A DNA stretch of 39,571 nt from Snodgrassella alvi SCGC AB-598-O02 (GCA_000725195.1 JAIL01000250.1:1-39571); one strand, 5' to 3'; shown: positions 17,847-27,444, counted from the stretch's first letter. Notes: generated by a model from the letters alone, not told the origin. Numbers and translations: made by a program.

Positions 17847-19247
17847 ATGCAGCACATTCACATTATCGGCATTGGCGGAACTTTTATGGGGGGGATAGCT
17901 GCTATTGCCAAGCAGGCAGGTTATCAGGTAACAGGCTGTGATGCCAAAATGTATCCACCTATGAGTACGCAACTAGCCAAGCTGGGCATTGAGGTGGTAG
18001 AAGGTTTTGAAGCAAATCAAATTGATAATTATCCTGCTGATATATATGTGATTGGTAACGTGGCACGCAGGGGAATGCCAGTCGTTGAGGCTATATTGAA
18101 TCGTGGCTTGCCTTATACTTCTGGCCCGCAATGGTTAAGTGAACAAGTTTTGCAACAACATTGGGTATTGGCAGTAGCCGGTACTCACGGCAAAACTACC
18201 ACTGCCAGCATGTTAGCATGGGTATTAGAAGATTGCGGTTTGGCACCCGGTTTTTTGATTGGTGGAGTGCCGGAGAATTTTGCCGTATCTGCACGCTTAT
18301 CACATAAACCTGATCAGTCACAGACTGAGAATAATACAGCCCATCGATCCTATTTTGTCATCGAAGCAGATGAATACGATACTGCGTTTTTTGATAAACG
18401 CAGTAAATTCGTTCACTACCGTCCTCGTACTGCTATTTTGAATAATCTGGAATATGATCATGCTGATATTTTCCCGGATCTGGCCGCTATTCAAACTCAG
18501 TTTCATCATTTAGTGCGCACCATTCCGGCTGAGGGTTTGATTGTGAAAAATGATCAGTCTTTGGCTTTGCAGCAAGTGCTAGAGCAGGGTTGCTGGTCTG
18601 AAGTGGCGGGTTTTGGTGCCAATCAGGACTGGCAGATTGGCACAGTCAATGCAGACGGTGGTTTTGATGTGCTCTACCAACAGCAACTAATGGGTCATGT
18701 TAACTGGGACCTACTAGGGCAACATAATCGTATGAATGCACTGGCTGTAATTGCCGCAGCCCAACATGTTGGGATAGATGTTCAACAAAGTTGTGCAGCC
18801 TTAAGTCGATTTAAAAATGTTAAACGGCGTATGGAAATTAAAGGCGTGGTACAGGGCGTGACGGTCTATGATGACTTCGCTCATCACCCGACTGCTATTG
18901 CCACTACCATTGATGGACTAAGACAAAAAGTGGGCTCAGCAAGGATTCTGGCAGTGCTGGAACCTCGTTCTAATACCATGAAAATGGGTACCATGAAAGC
19001 TGCTTTGCCGGAAAGTCTGGCTGAAGCAGATTTGGTTTACTGCTATAGTGGTGGGGTAGATTGGGATGTGACGACAGCGTTATGCCCGTTAAAAAATAAA
19101 GTTCAGATTATTAAAAATATGCCGGCGTTAATTGAAACTATTTTAGCCGAAGCTAAAAGTGGAGATCATATATTGATAATGAGTAATGGAGGCTTTGGTG
19201 GTATACATCAGCAATTACTAGAAGGGCTGAAAAAGCATCAATCTTAA
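17847..19247 (+). CDS. mpl: UDP-N-acetylmuramate:L-Ala-gamma-D-Glu-meso-DAP ligase
   Basis: 466-aa Mur-ligase-family enzyme that attaches recycled tripeptide directly to UDP-MurNAc. The N-terminal nucleotide-binding IIGIGGTFMGGIAAIA, the ATP loop GTHGKTT (112-118), EADEYDTAFFDKRSKFVHY and VYDDFAHHPTAI are typical of Mpl rather than MurC. It works in the same recycling route as NagZ, which is also in this window. Transcribed alone, with its own terminator. Confidence 0.95.
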   Translation: MQHIHIIGIGGTFMGGIAAIAKQAGYQVTGCDAKMYPPMSTQLAKLGIEVVEGFEANQIDNYPADIYVIGNVARRGMPVVEAILNRGLPYTSGPQWLSEQVLQQHWVLAVAGTHGKTTTASMLAWVLEDCGLAPGFLIGGVPENFAVSARLSHKPDQSQTENNTAHRSYFVIEADEYDTAFFDKRSKFVHYRPRTAILNNLEYDHADIFPDLAAIQTQFHHLVRTIPAEGLIVKNDQSLALQQVLEQGCWSEVAGFGANQDWQIGTVNADGGFDVLYQQQLMGHVNWDLLGQHNRMNALAVIAAAQHVGIDVQQSCAALSRFKNVKRRMEIKGVVQGVTVYDDFAHHPTAIATTIDGLRQKVGSARILAVLEPRSNTMKMGTMKAALPESLAEADLVYCYSGGVDWDVTTALCPLKNKVQIIKNMPALIETILAEAKSGDHILIMSNGGFGGIHQQLLEGLKKHQS

Positions 19248-19287
19248 ATTTAATGTTGAATAAAATATTTCCTGGCAAACATCAGAA

Positions 19288-19326
19288 TGTCTGGCCATTT
19301 ACTCTAAAAGCTGGTCAGGCATTTTT
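19288..19326 (+). terminator. Rho-independent terminator after mpl
   Basis: Arms TGTCTGGCCA (19288-19297) and TGGTCAGGCA (19312-19321) pair over 10 bp with two G-U wobbles, followed by TTTTT. Confidence 0.75.
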
Positions 19327-19802
19327 ACTTAGATAAGGGGATTACCGCCGAAAAGTTTTATATCGCGTTATAGCAAGTCTTTGTGAAATATCATGTCGCG
19401 CATAAAAATTATGAATGGCTACTCTACAACGCTTTTTGAGCATTATGAGTATTAGCAGCTAAATACCATTCATTATCAACTCATTCAATATTATTTCTTA
19501 TTTCATTTTTGCTAAAGCAGCTAATTATATATAGCTATTCTGAATGTGACTTAGCCGAATTATCGGTAGAATTAGAATAAGCTACATAGCTGAATTTCCT
19601 ACTTTTAATCGCTTAAAATCTGATTTTGTCATTCTTTTTGAATAAAAGAGCTAAATAAAGGATTAAATAATATTTTGTTATTCACCCATATAATATCGAT
19701 TAATTTTAGATGGTCAATAACTTACATCTATTAGTTTTAAATCGTATTTAATATAAAAATTTTCAGGCTAAACTAGTAGGCTACATTTGAAATGAGGGAA
19801 TT
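19327..19802. other. AT-rich spacer before the MFS gene
   Basis: No gene recognised. The hexamer AGGCTA is repeated directly with a 7-bp gap just upstream of the transporter start and could be an operator half-site pair. A GAGGGA ribosome-binding site precedes ATG 19803. Confidence 0.35.
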
Positions 19803-21118
19803 ATGCAGATTGAGCAGATCAAATACATCATTAAAAATCGTAAAATGAATCGGTTCCAAATTCTAGCTGTCTTTATTTGTATTTTAATCAGTATGATTGA
19901 TGGTTATGATGTGATGACGATTGCTTTCGTCGTACCGTCGCTTGCTGAATTATGGCTGTTATCACCAGAGAAAATAGGGATCTTGTTTAGTGCTGGTTTG
20001 ATAGGAATGGTGAGCGGAGCAATTATTATTACTCCTTTTGCCGATAAATATGGTCGACGAGTAATTATTATTGTCTGTTTATTGTTGCTCTCAACTAGTA
20101 CAATAGCTTCAGGTTTTTGCTTAAACCATACGCAATTAATCGTAGCCAGATTTATTTCTGGATTAGCGATTGGCGCTATTATGCCCAGTATTAATACCAT
20201 TATTGCTGAGTTTAGCTCTGATCAATCGAGATCGCTGGCAATAGGTATTATGGCAGCAAGTTATACCACGGGTTCGGTTATTGGTGGTATTTTATGTATT
20301 ACTCTTATCAGTCATCTTGGTTGGCAATATGTTTATTTTCTTGGTGGTGCATTTTCTTGTTTTTTGCTGCCACTGGTGTTTTGGTTATTGCCTGAGTCAT
20401 TAGAATTTATTTTGTTAAATAGGCGTTATCAATCCTTAGCAAAATTGAATCACTTATTGACAAAATTGTCTTTACCCACATTTGCTACTTTTCCTCAATT
20501 AACTTATCAGTCTAGTAAAGAACAAAAACAAGTCAACCTAATCATGACAGCAAATTTTATTAAAACCACATTATTGATGACTGTCAGTGTCTCTACTATG
20601 ATGATATCATTTTATTTTTTAATTAACTGGACTCCTAAAATACTGGTTTATCTTGGTTATACAAAAGAGATGAGTGTGACAGCTTCTTTGGTAATGAATA
20701 TATTTGGTATTATTGGCGGACTATCGATTGGCTGGTTGTCAAAAATATATTCGGTGCAAAAAATTACGTCATTAATGGCATTCATAGCGTTTTATTAGTA
20801 ATGGGCTTTGGGTTAAGCACTGATTTATTGCCAATTGTTTTTTTTCTGATCGCCATGATTGGTTATACCACTTTTGGGGCAATGGCTGGTGTATATGCCA
20901 TTATTCCAGCTATATATCCGTCAACGATACGTGCCACGGGTACGGGTTTTGTTTTCGGTTTCTCTCGTCTGATCGGCACTTTGGGACCTTATCTTGCCGG
21001 CTTATTAATTGCAGCACATTTGTCGGAAAGTTATTGCATTTTTATCATGTCCTTGCCATTATTAGCATCTTCTATTTGTATGATTTTTGTGAAACCATTT
21101 TTAGAACAGTTAGATTAA
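19803..21118 (+). pseudogene. Frameshifted MFS transporter, aromatic acid:H+ symporter type
   Basis: Twelve-helix major facilitator related to PcaK/BenK-type carriers. The first 331 residues run from 19803 to a TAG at 20796-20798. The remaining helices continue in another frame, readable from about 20789 (Val-Leu-Leu-Val then MGFGLSTD) to 21118. The TM1 motif IDGYDVMTIAF and the loop motif ADKYGRR are intact. Joined, the two parts give about 438 aa, the usual family length, so a single-base loss near the TTTT at 20790-20793 is the simplest explanation. The gene sits 9 bp before the MetE-like gene, so the two were probably an operon. A sequencing or assembly slip in the T run is the alternative to real decay. 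Confidence 0.75.
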
Positions 21119-21127
21119 GAAAATATT

Positions 21128-22300
21128 ATGACTTCATTACTTAAACCTCCTTTTCGCGCTGATGTAGTTGGCAGCTATTTAAGACCAGATTATTTAACTG
21201 AGGCAAGAGCAAAATTTGCCAGAGGGGAAATCAATCAAGAGGCTTTAACTGAAATTGAAAACAAAGCCATAACTGATCTGGTACACAAACAAAAAGCGGC
21301 TGGACTGCACGTGATTACCGATGGGGAGTTTCGCCGTAGCTGGTGGCATTTGGATTTTATGTGGGGATTAAACGGAGTAGAGAAAGCTTCACTAAAAGAA
21401 GGTTATAAATTTCAGGGAATCGAATCTCGCCCTGAAACTGCCCGATTGACGGGTAAAATTAGTGGCAAAAACCACCCGTTTATTGAGCATTTCCGTTTTT
21501 TATTACAGTTTGCCGATAATAATGTTATTCCTCGAATCACCATTCCGGCACCAGCACAATTTTTTAAAGAACTTTATCGTCCTGAAAATAAGGCGGTTAC
21601 TGAAAGCATTTACCCATCGCAAACAGATTTGATTGAAGATATTGCCAAAGCTTATCAAACTTTCATTGCTGAAGTTTATGCACTAGGTTGTCGTAATTTA
21701 CAGCTGGATGACTGTACTTGGGGAATGATGGTAGACAGTAAGTATAATAATGCAGGCGTGGCTGAGCAGAAATCACAATGTAATTGTAACTGTTCATCTA
21801 ATACCACCGTAATTACCCAGTCGGTTGAAGACTTGGCAGAAATTTTTGTGCAGATGAATAATGCTGCGATTGAGGGTGCGCCAGAGGATTTAATTCTGAC
21901 TACTCATGTATGCCGTGGTAATTATCGTTCTACATGGGCGGCCAGTGGCGGATATCAACCCGTAGCAGCCTATTTATTTGGTCGTGAAAATGTGCATGCT
22001 TATTATCTGGAATTCGACAGTGAACGTGCCGGCGACTTTTCTCCACTGGCAGAAGTCTCAGGAGATAAACAGGTAGTGCTTGGCCTGATTTCTTCCAAAA
22101 CGAGCGAATTAGAAGATAAACAGACCATCATCAATCGCATTAAAGAAGCTAGCCAATATTTGCCGTTGTCACGTTTGTGCTTAAGTACACAATGCGGCTT
22201 TGCCTCCACTGAAGAGGGCAATGAGCTTACCGAAGAACAGCAATGGGCAAAAATTGCTCTGGTTACCGAAGTGGCCAAAGAAGTTTGGGGTACAGTTTAA
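21128..22300 (+). CDS. MetE-like methyltransferase (cobalamin-independent methionine synthase C-terminal family)
   Basis: 390 aa, a single Meth_synt_2 TIM barrel without the N-terminal half of MetE, like B. subtilis YxjG/YxjH. The zinc ligands of MetE are recognisable as His260 and Cys262 (TTHVCRGN), Glu295 (YYLEFDS) and Cys356 (STQCGFAS). Residues VVGSYLRP and ITDGEFRRSWWHLDF form the N-terminal substrate region. It carries an odd Cys-rich stretch, CNCNC at 218-222, in a loop. Members of this family are thought to transfer a methyl group to homocysteine or a related thiol; the methyl donor here is unknown. It follows a broken transporter gene by 9 bp. Confidence 0.8.
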   Translation: MTSLLKPPFRADVVGSYLRPDYLTEARAKFARGEINQEALTEIENKAITDLVHKQKAAGLHVITDGEFRRSWWHLDFMWGLNGVEKASLKEGYKFQGIESRPETARLTGKISGKNHPFIEHFRFLLQFADNNVIPRITIPAPAQFFKELYRPENKAVTESIYPSQTDLIEDIAKAYQTFIAEVYALGCRNLQLDDCTWGMMVDSKYNNAGVAEQKSQCNCNCSSNTTVITQSVEDLAEIFVQMNNAAIEGAPEDLILTTHVCRGNYRSTWAASGGYQPVAAYLFGRENVHAYYLEFDSERAGDFSPLAEVSGDKQVVLGLISSKTSELEDKQTIINRIKEASQYLPLSRLCLSTQCGFASTEEGNELTEEQQWAKIALVTEVAKEVWGTV

Positions 22301-22322
22301 CCGGCAAATCAATGATTATTTG

Positions 22323-22358
22323 GTAGCTGAAAAGGGTTTCAGCTACTAATAATTTTTT
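22323..22358 (+). terminator. Rho-independent terminator after the MetE-like gene
   Basis: Perfect 10-bp stem GTAGCTGAAA / TTTCAGCTAC (22323-22332 with 22337-22346) with a 4-nt loop, followed by an AT stretch with seven T. Confidence 0.88.
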
Positions 22359-22428
22359 TAATTCTGTTAATTATTTTTATGCAAAACAAAATGGAATAGT
22401 TTTTGTAAAAATTTCGATGATTTTCTAG

Positions 22429-22611
22429 AGCATTAAATTTATCTATGAAAAATGCACTTTTGATAAATCATTTACTGTAATTGTTTATGGATGTGATGGT
22501 TGGGCTATTTGTGGAGTGATAAAAAAACTAATAATCAATGAAGTGATTGGATTATCTAATGCTTATTTAATTGAAGAAGCTCGAGATAAAAATCAATTTT
22601 CAGTTGAATAA
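22429..22611 (+). pseudogene. Possible decayed coding remnant of unknown family
   Basis: Sixty codons are open from just after a TAG at 22426 to the TAA at 22609-22611, with no usable start. The middle reads VIVYGCDGWAICGVIKKL and then GLSNAYLIEEARDK, which looks more protein-like than the neighbouring frames. I do not recognise the family; small immunity-type proteins are one guess. A chance open frame remains possible. Confidence 0.22.
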
Positions 22612-23743
22612 AATACAGTTGATATTCTGCCCATTTATCACTGCTAAATCTCCTTTTCATTTAAAACATCCCTTTAAGCTTATTCTGAATAAGAACAATG
22701 GAATTTTGCGTTATCTTTAGTTCATTTACTGGGCTAAAAGGTGAATACTGTGTTTTCGGCAAAACATTAATTGTATAATCTTTAGATTATCGCGTAAGTT
22801 ATAATAACCAGCACCTTATTAAATAGGCTAGTTGGTGCAGAAAATGGAATCCCGTAATTTTCTTTAATATTTATTTATATAGTTCAGATTGAATAAATTA
22901 AATCTTTGAAGCAGAAGTTATTGAACTGGTGAAAATTTCGGCGACTCTATAGTGTTAAGTGTAGTGGGTTTGAATTGGATTAAACATATAGAATTTAAAT
23001 ATTTGTAGCTGAGTATTTATATACGCCATGAAAGTATTTTTTATTTGATTGTCTGATTAGCAATAAAAATTTATTAGAAAAAAACTAACTGGATGCTAAA
23101 TATTTTCAAACTAGAATAGTTTGCAATCAATAATTAATTTTATCGTATTTAATAATTTTAACATATATTAAAGAAATAATGTTGGTATAAATACTGGTTA
23201 TAATTTCTATTAACTTAGCGTCACGATATTGCTTAAAACGTTGCTAAATGACTGCTAATAAAGGAAGACTTAAATATAATTGAAAATAATATTTGTCATA
23301 ATTTTTATTTAGTTAAAAGTATCATGTTTGCAAGTCTTTCGCCGATATTTAATGAAATTTAATCGCATTAAGATATGAGCAGAATAAAAATAGTTTTCGG
23401 TAGCGTATTATTAATCAATAGTTACAATGTAGTAATGATGTATGTGGGCACTATTGAATCTTTACTGAATAATTTAAACCAACTGGGTATATCCAATATC
23501 TACATATGAGAATAGCAACTTTACGACTATAAGATATTTTCTTTTTTCTCATTCCTTTAAATGCCCATCCAGTAGAGTTATTTGGATCAGATTAAGTAAA
23601 AATGCTTAACTTTAATTATTTTTAATAAATAATTTAGCTAAATCTAATTTTAACAGAAATTTTTTCTAATTAAATTAGTAAAAAAGAAGTTTTTAATTTA
23701 TATGTTATTAATTATTCAAATAATATTCTATTTATAAAAATAT

Positions 23744-23754
23744 AGTATAATACT
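23744..23754. promoter_or_regulatory. Palindrome over the -10 of the S24 repressor gene
   Basis: AGTATAATACT is a perfect 11-bp palindrome containing a TATAAT (23746-23751), 46 bp before the repressor start. An operator overlapping the promoter would suit negative autoregulation. Confidence 0.4.
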
Positions 23755-23799
23755 GAGCAAATATACATCACTTTTTCTAAATTTTCGCGGAATTTATTT

Positions 23800-24477
23800 A
23801 TGCAGACATTTAAAGAGCGTCTGGCTTCACTGTGGCCAGGTGAGCGGCAGGCTAAAATTGCCGCGGATATTGATATGACTATGGCTGGTTTTAGCCGTAT
23901 ATGGCATGACGGTGGTCTGCCTAAAGCAGAAACATTGAAACGGATTAAAGAATTAAAAGGCTGTAGTATTGACTGGTTATTAACTGGTGAAGGTGAACCT
24001 TTTCCTGTCCAAGCTGTTGAACCTGCCCATGATACTTTGGGTAATCCAGTTAATGCTGATGATTTTGTTTATGTGCCACGCTACGCCATCGAAGCTGCGG
24101 CCGGCTATGGCAGTCTGGTAAATAATGAAGAACCTTTATTTACCATGGCATTTCGCAAAGACTGGATTAATTCAATGATCAACCCAGAAGTGCGGGGTTT
24201 GTCAGTCATATCCGTTAAAGGCGACTCGATGGAAGGGGTTTTGAATGATGGCGACACTATTTTAGTTCAGCAAATGAACAATATTCGCCGGGATGGTTTA
24301 TATGTGTTACGGATCAATGATAATCTATTGGTCAAACGCCTTCAATTAATGCCGGGTAATGTGGTCAATGTGATTTCTGCCAATGACGCTTATCCAGCTT
24401 TTCAAATTCAATTAGGTGCTATGGGTGAAGATGGGCAGATTATTGGTAAGGTATTGTGGTTTGGACGTTACTTATAA
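23800..24477 (+). CDS. CI-like repressor: HTH plus S24 (LexA-type) peptidase domain
   Basis: 225 aa. An N-terminal helix-turn-helix (about 15-52, RQAKIAADIDMTMAGFSRI) is followed by the WLLTGEGEPF segment common in phage-type repressors and a C-terminal S24 domain. An Ala101-Gly102 bond (EAAAGYGS) is available for self-cleavage. The Ser-Lys dyad is Ser143 (KGDSMEGVL) and Lys179 (LLVKRL), 36 residues apart as expected, so RecA-stimulated autocleavage is possible. It lacks the winged helix of true LexA. No phage genes surround it, so it is either domesticated or a left-over of a prophage. It converges on clpX across a shared terminator. Confidence 0.85.
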   Translation: MQTFKERLASLWPGERQAKIAADIDMTMAGFSRIWHDGGLPKAETLKRIKELKGCSIDWLLTGEGEPFPVQAVEPAHDTLGNPVNADDFVYVPRYAIEAAAGYGSLVNNEEPLFTMAFRKDWINSMINPEVRGLSVISVKGDSMEGVLNDGDTILVQQMNNIRRDGLYVLRINDNLLVKRLQLMPGNVVNVISANDAYPAFQIQLGAMGEDGQIIGKVLWFGRYL

Positions 24478-24524
24478 TGATAAGCTTTAGCTATATATAA
24501 ATCTGATGTTGGTTTTATTTGTGC

Positions 24525-24560
24525 TGAGCGAAGATAAAATGAAACCTACTATCAATAAAA
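24525..24560. repeat. Dispersed repeat, copy 2
   Basis: TGAGCGAAGA (24525-24534) and AAACCTACTATCAATAAAA (24542-24560) match the blocks at 4814-4823 and 4863-4880 with one indel and one substitution. The flanking TTTATTTGTG-like sequence is also shared. The blocks lie closer together here because the hairpin insert is missing. Confidence 0.5.
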
Positions 24561-24600
24561 AAACACCGCTTAAAATCATTTGTTTAAGCGATGTTTTTTT
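24557..24600. terminator. Bidirectional terminator between the S24 repressor and clpX
   Basis: 18-nt arms 24557-24574 and 24583-24600 (core ACACCGCTTAAA / TTTAAGCGATGT) pair with one C-A mismatch on the plus strand, which is a G-U wobble on the minus strand. A runs on the left and T runs on the right serve both converging genes. Confidence 0.88.
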
Positions 24601-24615
24601 ATCGATTAGGTCTGA

Positions 24616-25887
24616 TCAGGCAGATATTTTGCCGGTATAAATACTACCGTCTTCCAATAGCCATTCAGGTTCAGCGCCTTGATTAATCACATTCTGTGTG
24701 ACAATGACTTTTTTAACATCAGTCAGGTCAGGTAGGGCGTACATGGTATTGAGAAGAGCTTTTTCTACAATTGAGCGTAAACCACGAGCACCGGTTTTAC
24801 GAGCCATGGCGAGTTTGGCAATAGCTCGTAATGCTGAAGGCTGTACCTGTAATTCCACACCCTCCATGGCAAACAAAGCCTGAAACTGTTTGATTAAGGC
24901 ATTTTTGGGTTCAGTCAGAATATTAATTAATGCATCTTCATCTAGTTCAGATAAGGTGGCAATAACGGGCAGACGTCCGATTAACTCTGGAATGAGTCCA
25001 AATTTAATCAAATCTTCCGGTTCAACAGTCTGAAATAGCTCGCTAACATTGGTATTTTCATCTTTACTGTGTACTGCTGCACCAAAACCAATACCGCCTT
25101 TTTCAGTACGTTGACGAATAACTTTTTCCAGACCGGCAAAAGCGCCACCACAGATAAACAAAATGTTAGTGGTGTCAACATTAATAAATTCCTGATTAGG
25201 ATGTTTGCGTCCTCCTTGTGGTGGCACAGAGGCTACAGTTCCTTCAACCAACTTAAGTAAGGCTTGCTGAACACCCTCTCCAGAAACATCCCGGGTGATG
25301 GAAGGATTATCGCTTTTGCGAGAAATTTTATCGATCTCATCGATATAAACAATGCCTTTTTGGGCTTTTTCAACATCAAAGTCGCATTTGGCTAACAGTT
25401 TGGTGATGATTTGTTCAACATCTTCACCAACATATCCGGCTTCGGTCAGGGTAGTGGCATCAGCCATCACAAAGGGCACATCCAATTTGCGTGCCAGTGT
25501 TTGTGCTAGCAAAGTTTTACCGGAACCAGTCGGACCAATCAGTAGAATATTGGATTTGGATAATTCTACCTGTGCTTCATCTTTACCAAGACGTAACCGT
25601 TTATAATGATTGTAAACAGCTACCGCCAAAGATTTTTTTGCTGGTTCTTGACCAATAACGTATTGGTCAAGATTCGCAACAATTTCAGCTGGTGTCGGTA
25701 AGGGTTTATTCTCATCATCGCTAAGGCTGACATTATCTGATGTTTCATGTTCATCAGGGTTATGCAGCATCATACTACAGGTGTCAACGCATTCATTACA
25801 AATTAGCGCGTTTTCGCCTTCAATCAAATTTTTTACATCGTTCTCGGTTTTACCGCAAAACGAACAATAACGGGTATCTTTACTCAT
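24616..25887 (-). CDS. clpX: ATP-dependent Clp protease ATP-binding subunit ClpX
   Basis: 423-aa AAA+ unfoldase that recognises tagged substrates and feeds them to ClpP. The N-terminal zinc-binding domain has Cys8, Cys11, Cys30 and Cys33. Walker A is GPTGSGKT (118-125), Walker B is [10 protein letters not shown], and the pore and sensor regions ([18 protein letters not shown]) are intact. An in-frame GTG two codons upstream (25893) is possible; ATG at 25887 gives the standard [13 protein letters not shown] start. clpP is usually upstream of clpX but is not present here, so the gene stands alone. Confidence 0.95.
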   Translation of the reverse strand: MSKDTRYCSFCGKTENDVKNLIEGENALICNECVDTCSMMLHNPDEHETSDNVSLSDDENKPLPTPAEIVANLDQYVIGQEPAKKSLAVAVYNHYKRLRLGKDEAQVELSKSNILLIGPTGSGKTLLAQTLARKLDVPFVMADATTLTEAGYVGEDVEQIITKLLAKCDFDVEKAQKGIVYIDEIDKISRKSDNPSITRDVSGEGVQQALLKLVEGTVASVPPQGGRKHPNQEFINVDTTNILFICGGAFAGLEKVIRQRTEKGGIGFGAAVHSKDENTNVSELFQTVEPEDLIKFGLIPELIGRLPVIATLSELDEDALINILTEPKNALIKQFQALFAMEGVELQVQPSALRAIAKLAMARKTGARGLRSIVEKALLNTMYALPDLTDVKKVIVTQNVINQGAEPEWLLEDGSIYTGKISA

Positions 25888-26282
25888 AAACACGATTTCA
25901 TTGAGGGAATATGCATAAATTGCAACTCAGAGCTGTTACAATTAATTAGACTGTAGCAGACATTAAGTGACCGATGAGTATATAGTGTTATTGATGTGAT
26001 ATCAAACCGTATACTGTAGTTGTCACCGGAATGTTGCTTCATAGTCAGATATTACATTTTGAGTTAAAATAGTAAATAAGTATATTTTTTTAAATTTCAA
26101 TCAGTTTTATAACTGATTAGCAAAGTATTGAGTATATTATCAATAAAGAGTGATCACTGTAGTGGCTGCGGAATTTGTATTATCATCTAAATACAGATAT
26201 AACATATTAGCTGTATTGCTTATGTAGCTTTGCTAATTAGTGATCATTGATGGCCGGATTGAGAGCCAAAAAGGAAATTATT
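25888..26282. other. Divergent spacer between clpX and the PBP7-like gene
   Basis: No gene. It must hold both promoters. Visible symmetrical elements are AATCAGTT / AACTGATT (26099-26118, 4-nt loop) and the palindrome AGTGATCACT at 26149-26158; AGTGATCA recurs at about 26239. They could be operators, but no regulator is identifiable. Confidence 0.4.
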
Positions 26283-27236
26283 ATGTCACGTTTTTCTTGT
26301 TTTCGTCGCTGGCAGTGTTTAAGCCTCTTAGGTGCAAGTTTAATGATGGCTGTGCCTGTAATGGCAGATGATCTAGACGTACTGGGGCAGTTTATTGAAC
26401 AAAAACAGCAAGCTGATCAGGCTGGATCAGTGAATTCAGTTATTAATCAGTACCCGGATTCTGATCTGGAAGTTCAAGCTCAGCTAGCTGGTCCACTATT
26501 AAGTTCTCAGTCGGCCTTGATTATGAATAATCAAACTGGTGAGATTTTGTATGAAAAAAATATTAATCAGGTGCGCTCAATTGCTTCAATATCCAAACTG
26601 ATGTCCGCAATGGTGGTATTGGATGCCAAGCAAAATATGAATGAGCAAATTACTGTTACACCAGCAGAAATTGATCGATTGAAAAATTCCAGCAGCCGTC
26701 TGTCAATTGGAACAGTGTTGAGCCGTCGCGATATGTTGCATATCGGCTTGATGAGTAGCGAGAACAGAGCGATCCATGCTCTGGCTCGAACTTATCCCGG
26801 TGGTATGCCGTCATTTGTGGCGGCCATGAATCGCAAAGCTGCGGACTTAGGTATGACTAACGCTCGTTTCTTTGAACCAACCGGACTGGATCCGCGAAAT
26901 CAGGCTACTGCCCGTGATCTGGCTTTATTGGTGCGGGGTGCCAGCAAGTATCCGTTAATTCGTCAGTACACCACAGATAATTATGCCGAGGTATATACCA
27001 GTAATGGTAAAGTTGAAAAATACCGTAACTCTAATGCGTTGGTACGTGAAGGTAGCTGGCCAATAGCTTTACAGAAAACTGGTTATATTCGTGAAGCTGG
27101 TAAATCGATGGTGGTACTGACCAGCATTCAAAATCAACCTGTTACTATCGTATTATTGAATTCTTCCAGCTCGTTAAATCGGGTAAACGATGCCCGTACG
27201 CTGCGTTCATGGGCAATAAGACAGCAATCACTGTAA
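26283..27236 (+). CDS. pbpG: D-alanyl-D-alanine endopeptidase, PBP7 type
   Basis: 317-aa low-molecular-weight penicillin-binding protein of the S11 family. The signal peptide ends in VMA before DDLDV (about residue 28). The active-site motifs are Ser102-x-x-Lys105 (SISK), Ser159-Glu-Asn161 and Lys265-Thr-Gly. It cleaves D-Ala-meso-DAP cross-links in the periplasm. AAGGAAA shortly before ATG 26283 decides the start; the upstream ATG 26250 and TTG 26247 would add a stretch that spoils the signal peptide. The length and the absence of a C-terminal amphipathic anchor favour PBP7 over DacA. Confidence 0.88.
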   Translation: MSRFSCFRRWQCLSLLGASLMMAVPVMADDLDVLGQFIEQKQQADQAGSVNSVINQYPDSDLEVQAQLAGPLLSSQSALIMNNQTGEILYEKNINQVRSIASISKLMSAMVVLDAKQNMNEQITVTPAEIDRLKNSSSRLSIGTVLSRRDMLHIGLMSSENRAIHALARTYPGGMPSFVAAMNRKAADLGMTNARFFEPTGLDPRNQATARDLALLVRGASKYPLIRQYTTDNYAEVYTSNGKVEKYRNSNALVREGSWPIALQKTGYIREAGKSMVVLTSIQNQPVTIVLLNSSSSLNRVNDARTLRSWAIRQQSL

Positions 27237-27261
27237 TGCTGTTGTGACTTGAATTGTAAGT

Positions 27262-27308
27262 ACCTATTAGCCATTAACCAGCAATAGGTTTTGATAATAA
27301 GAACCTAT
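27262..27308 (+). promoter_or_regulatory. Mutually exclusive hairpins between pbpG and ydfG
   Basis: ACCTATT (27262-27268) can pair with AATAGGT (27283-27289), while the overlapping ATAGGTT (27284-27290) can pair with AACCTAT (27302-27308). The first hairpin is followed by only a short T run (a weak terminator). This could be an attenuator-like switch or chance. Confidence 0.3.
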
Positions 27309-27444
27309 CTTGATCAGCCGTAAGTTTACAAACTACCGCTTACGCACAGTAAAGAGGACTTTAATGAACTTACCGACTAACTTGGCAAAATAAGTGTATG
27401 GTTGATAATAAGTTAATTAATGATTAAGTAGAACAAGGATAAAT

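Larger units (their letters stand above)
22359..23799. other. 1.4-kb gene desert between the MetE-like gene and the S24 repressor
   Basis: No convincing intact gene on either strand. It holds a start-less 60-codon open frame (22429-22611, listed separately), a 44-codon ATG frame at 23375-23509 without a clear ribosome-binding site (residues MSRIKIVFGSVLLINSY at its start; could be chance in such AT-rich DNA), and a small hairpin CAAACTA / TAGTTTG at 23107-23123. The promoter of the downstream repressor lies at its right end. Confidence 0.5.

Noticed and set aside
19327-19802. SAM-type riboswitch before the transporter and MetE-like genes
   Set aside because: No GC-rich multi-helix leader or typical core motifs are visible in this AT-rich spacer.
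20786-20805. Programmed -1 frameshift in the MFS gene
   Set aside because: The site lacks a canonical X-XXY-YYZ slippery heptamer and no downstream stimulatory structure was seen; a simple indel is more likely.
23800-24477. LexA proper
   Set aside because: The N-terminal domain is a phage-type HTH followed by WLLTGEGEPF, not the winged helix of LexA, although the S24 domain is shared.
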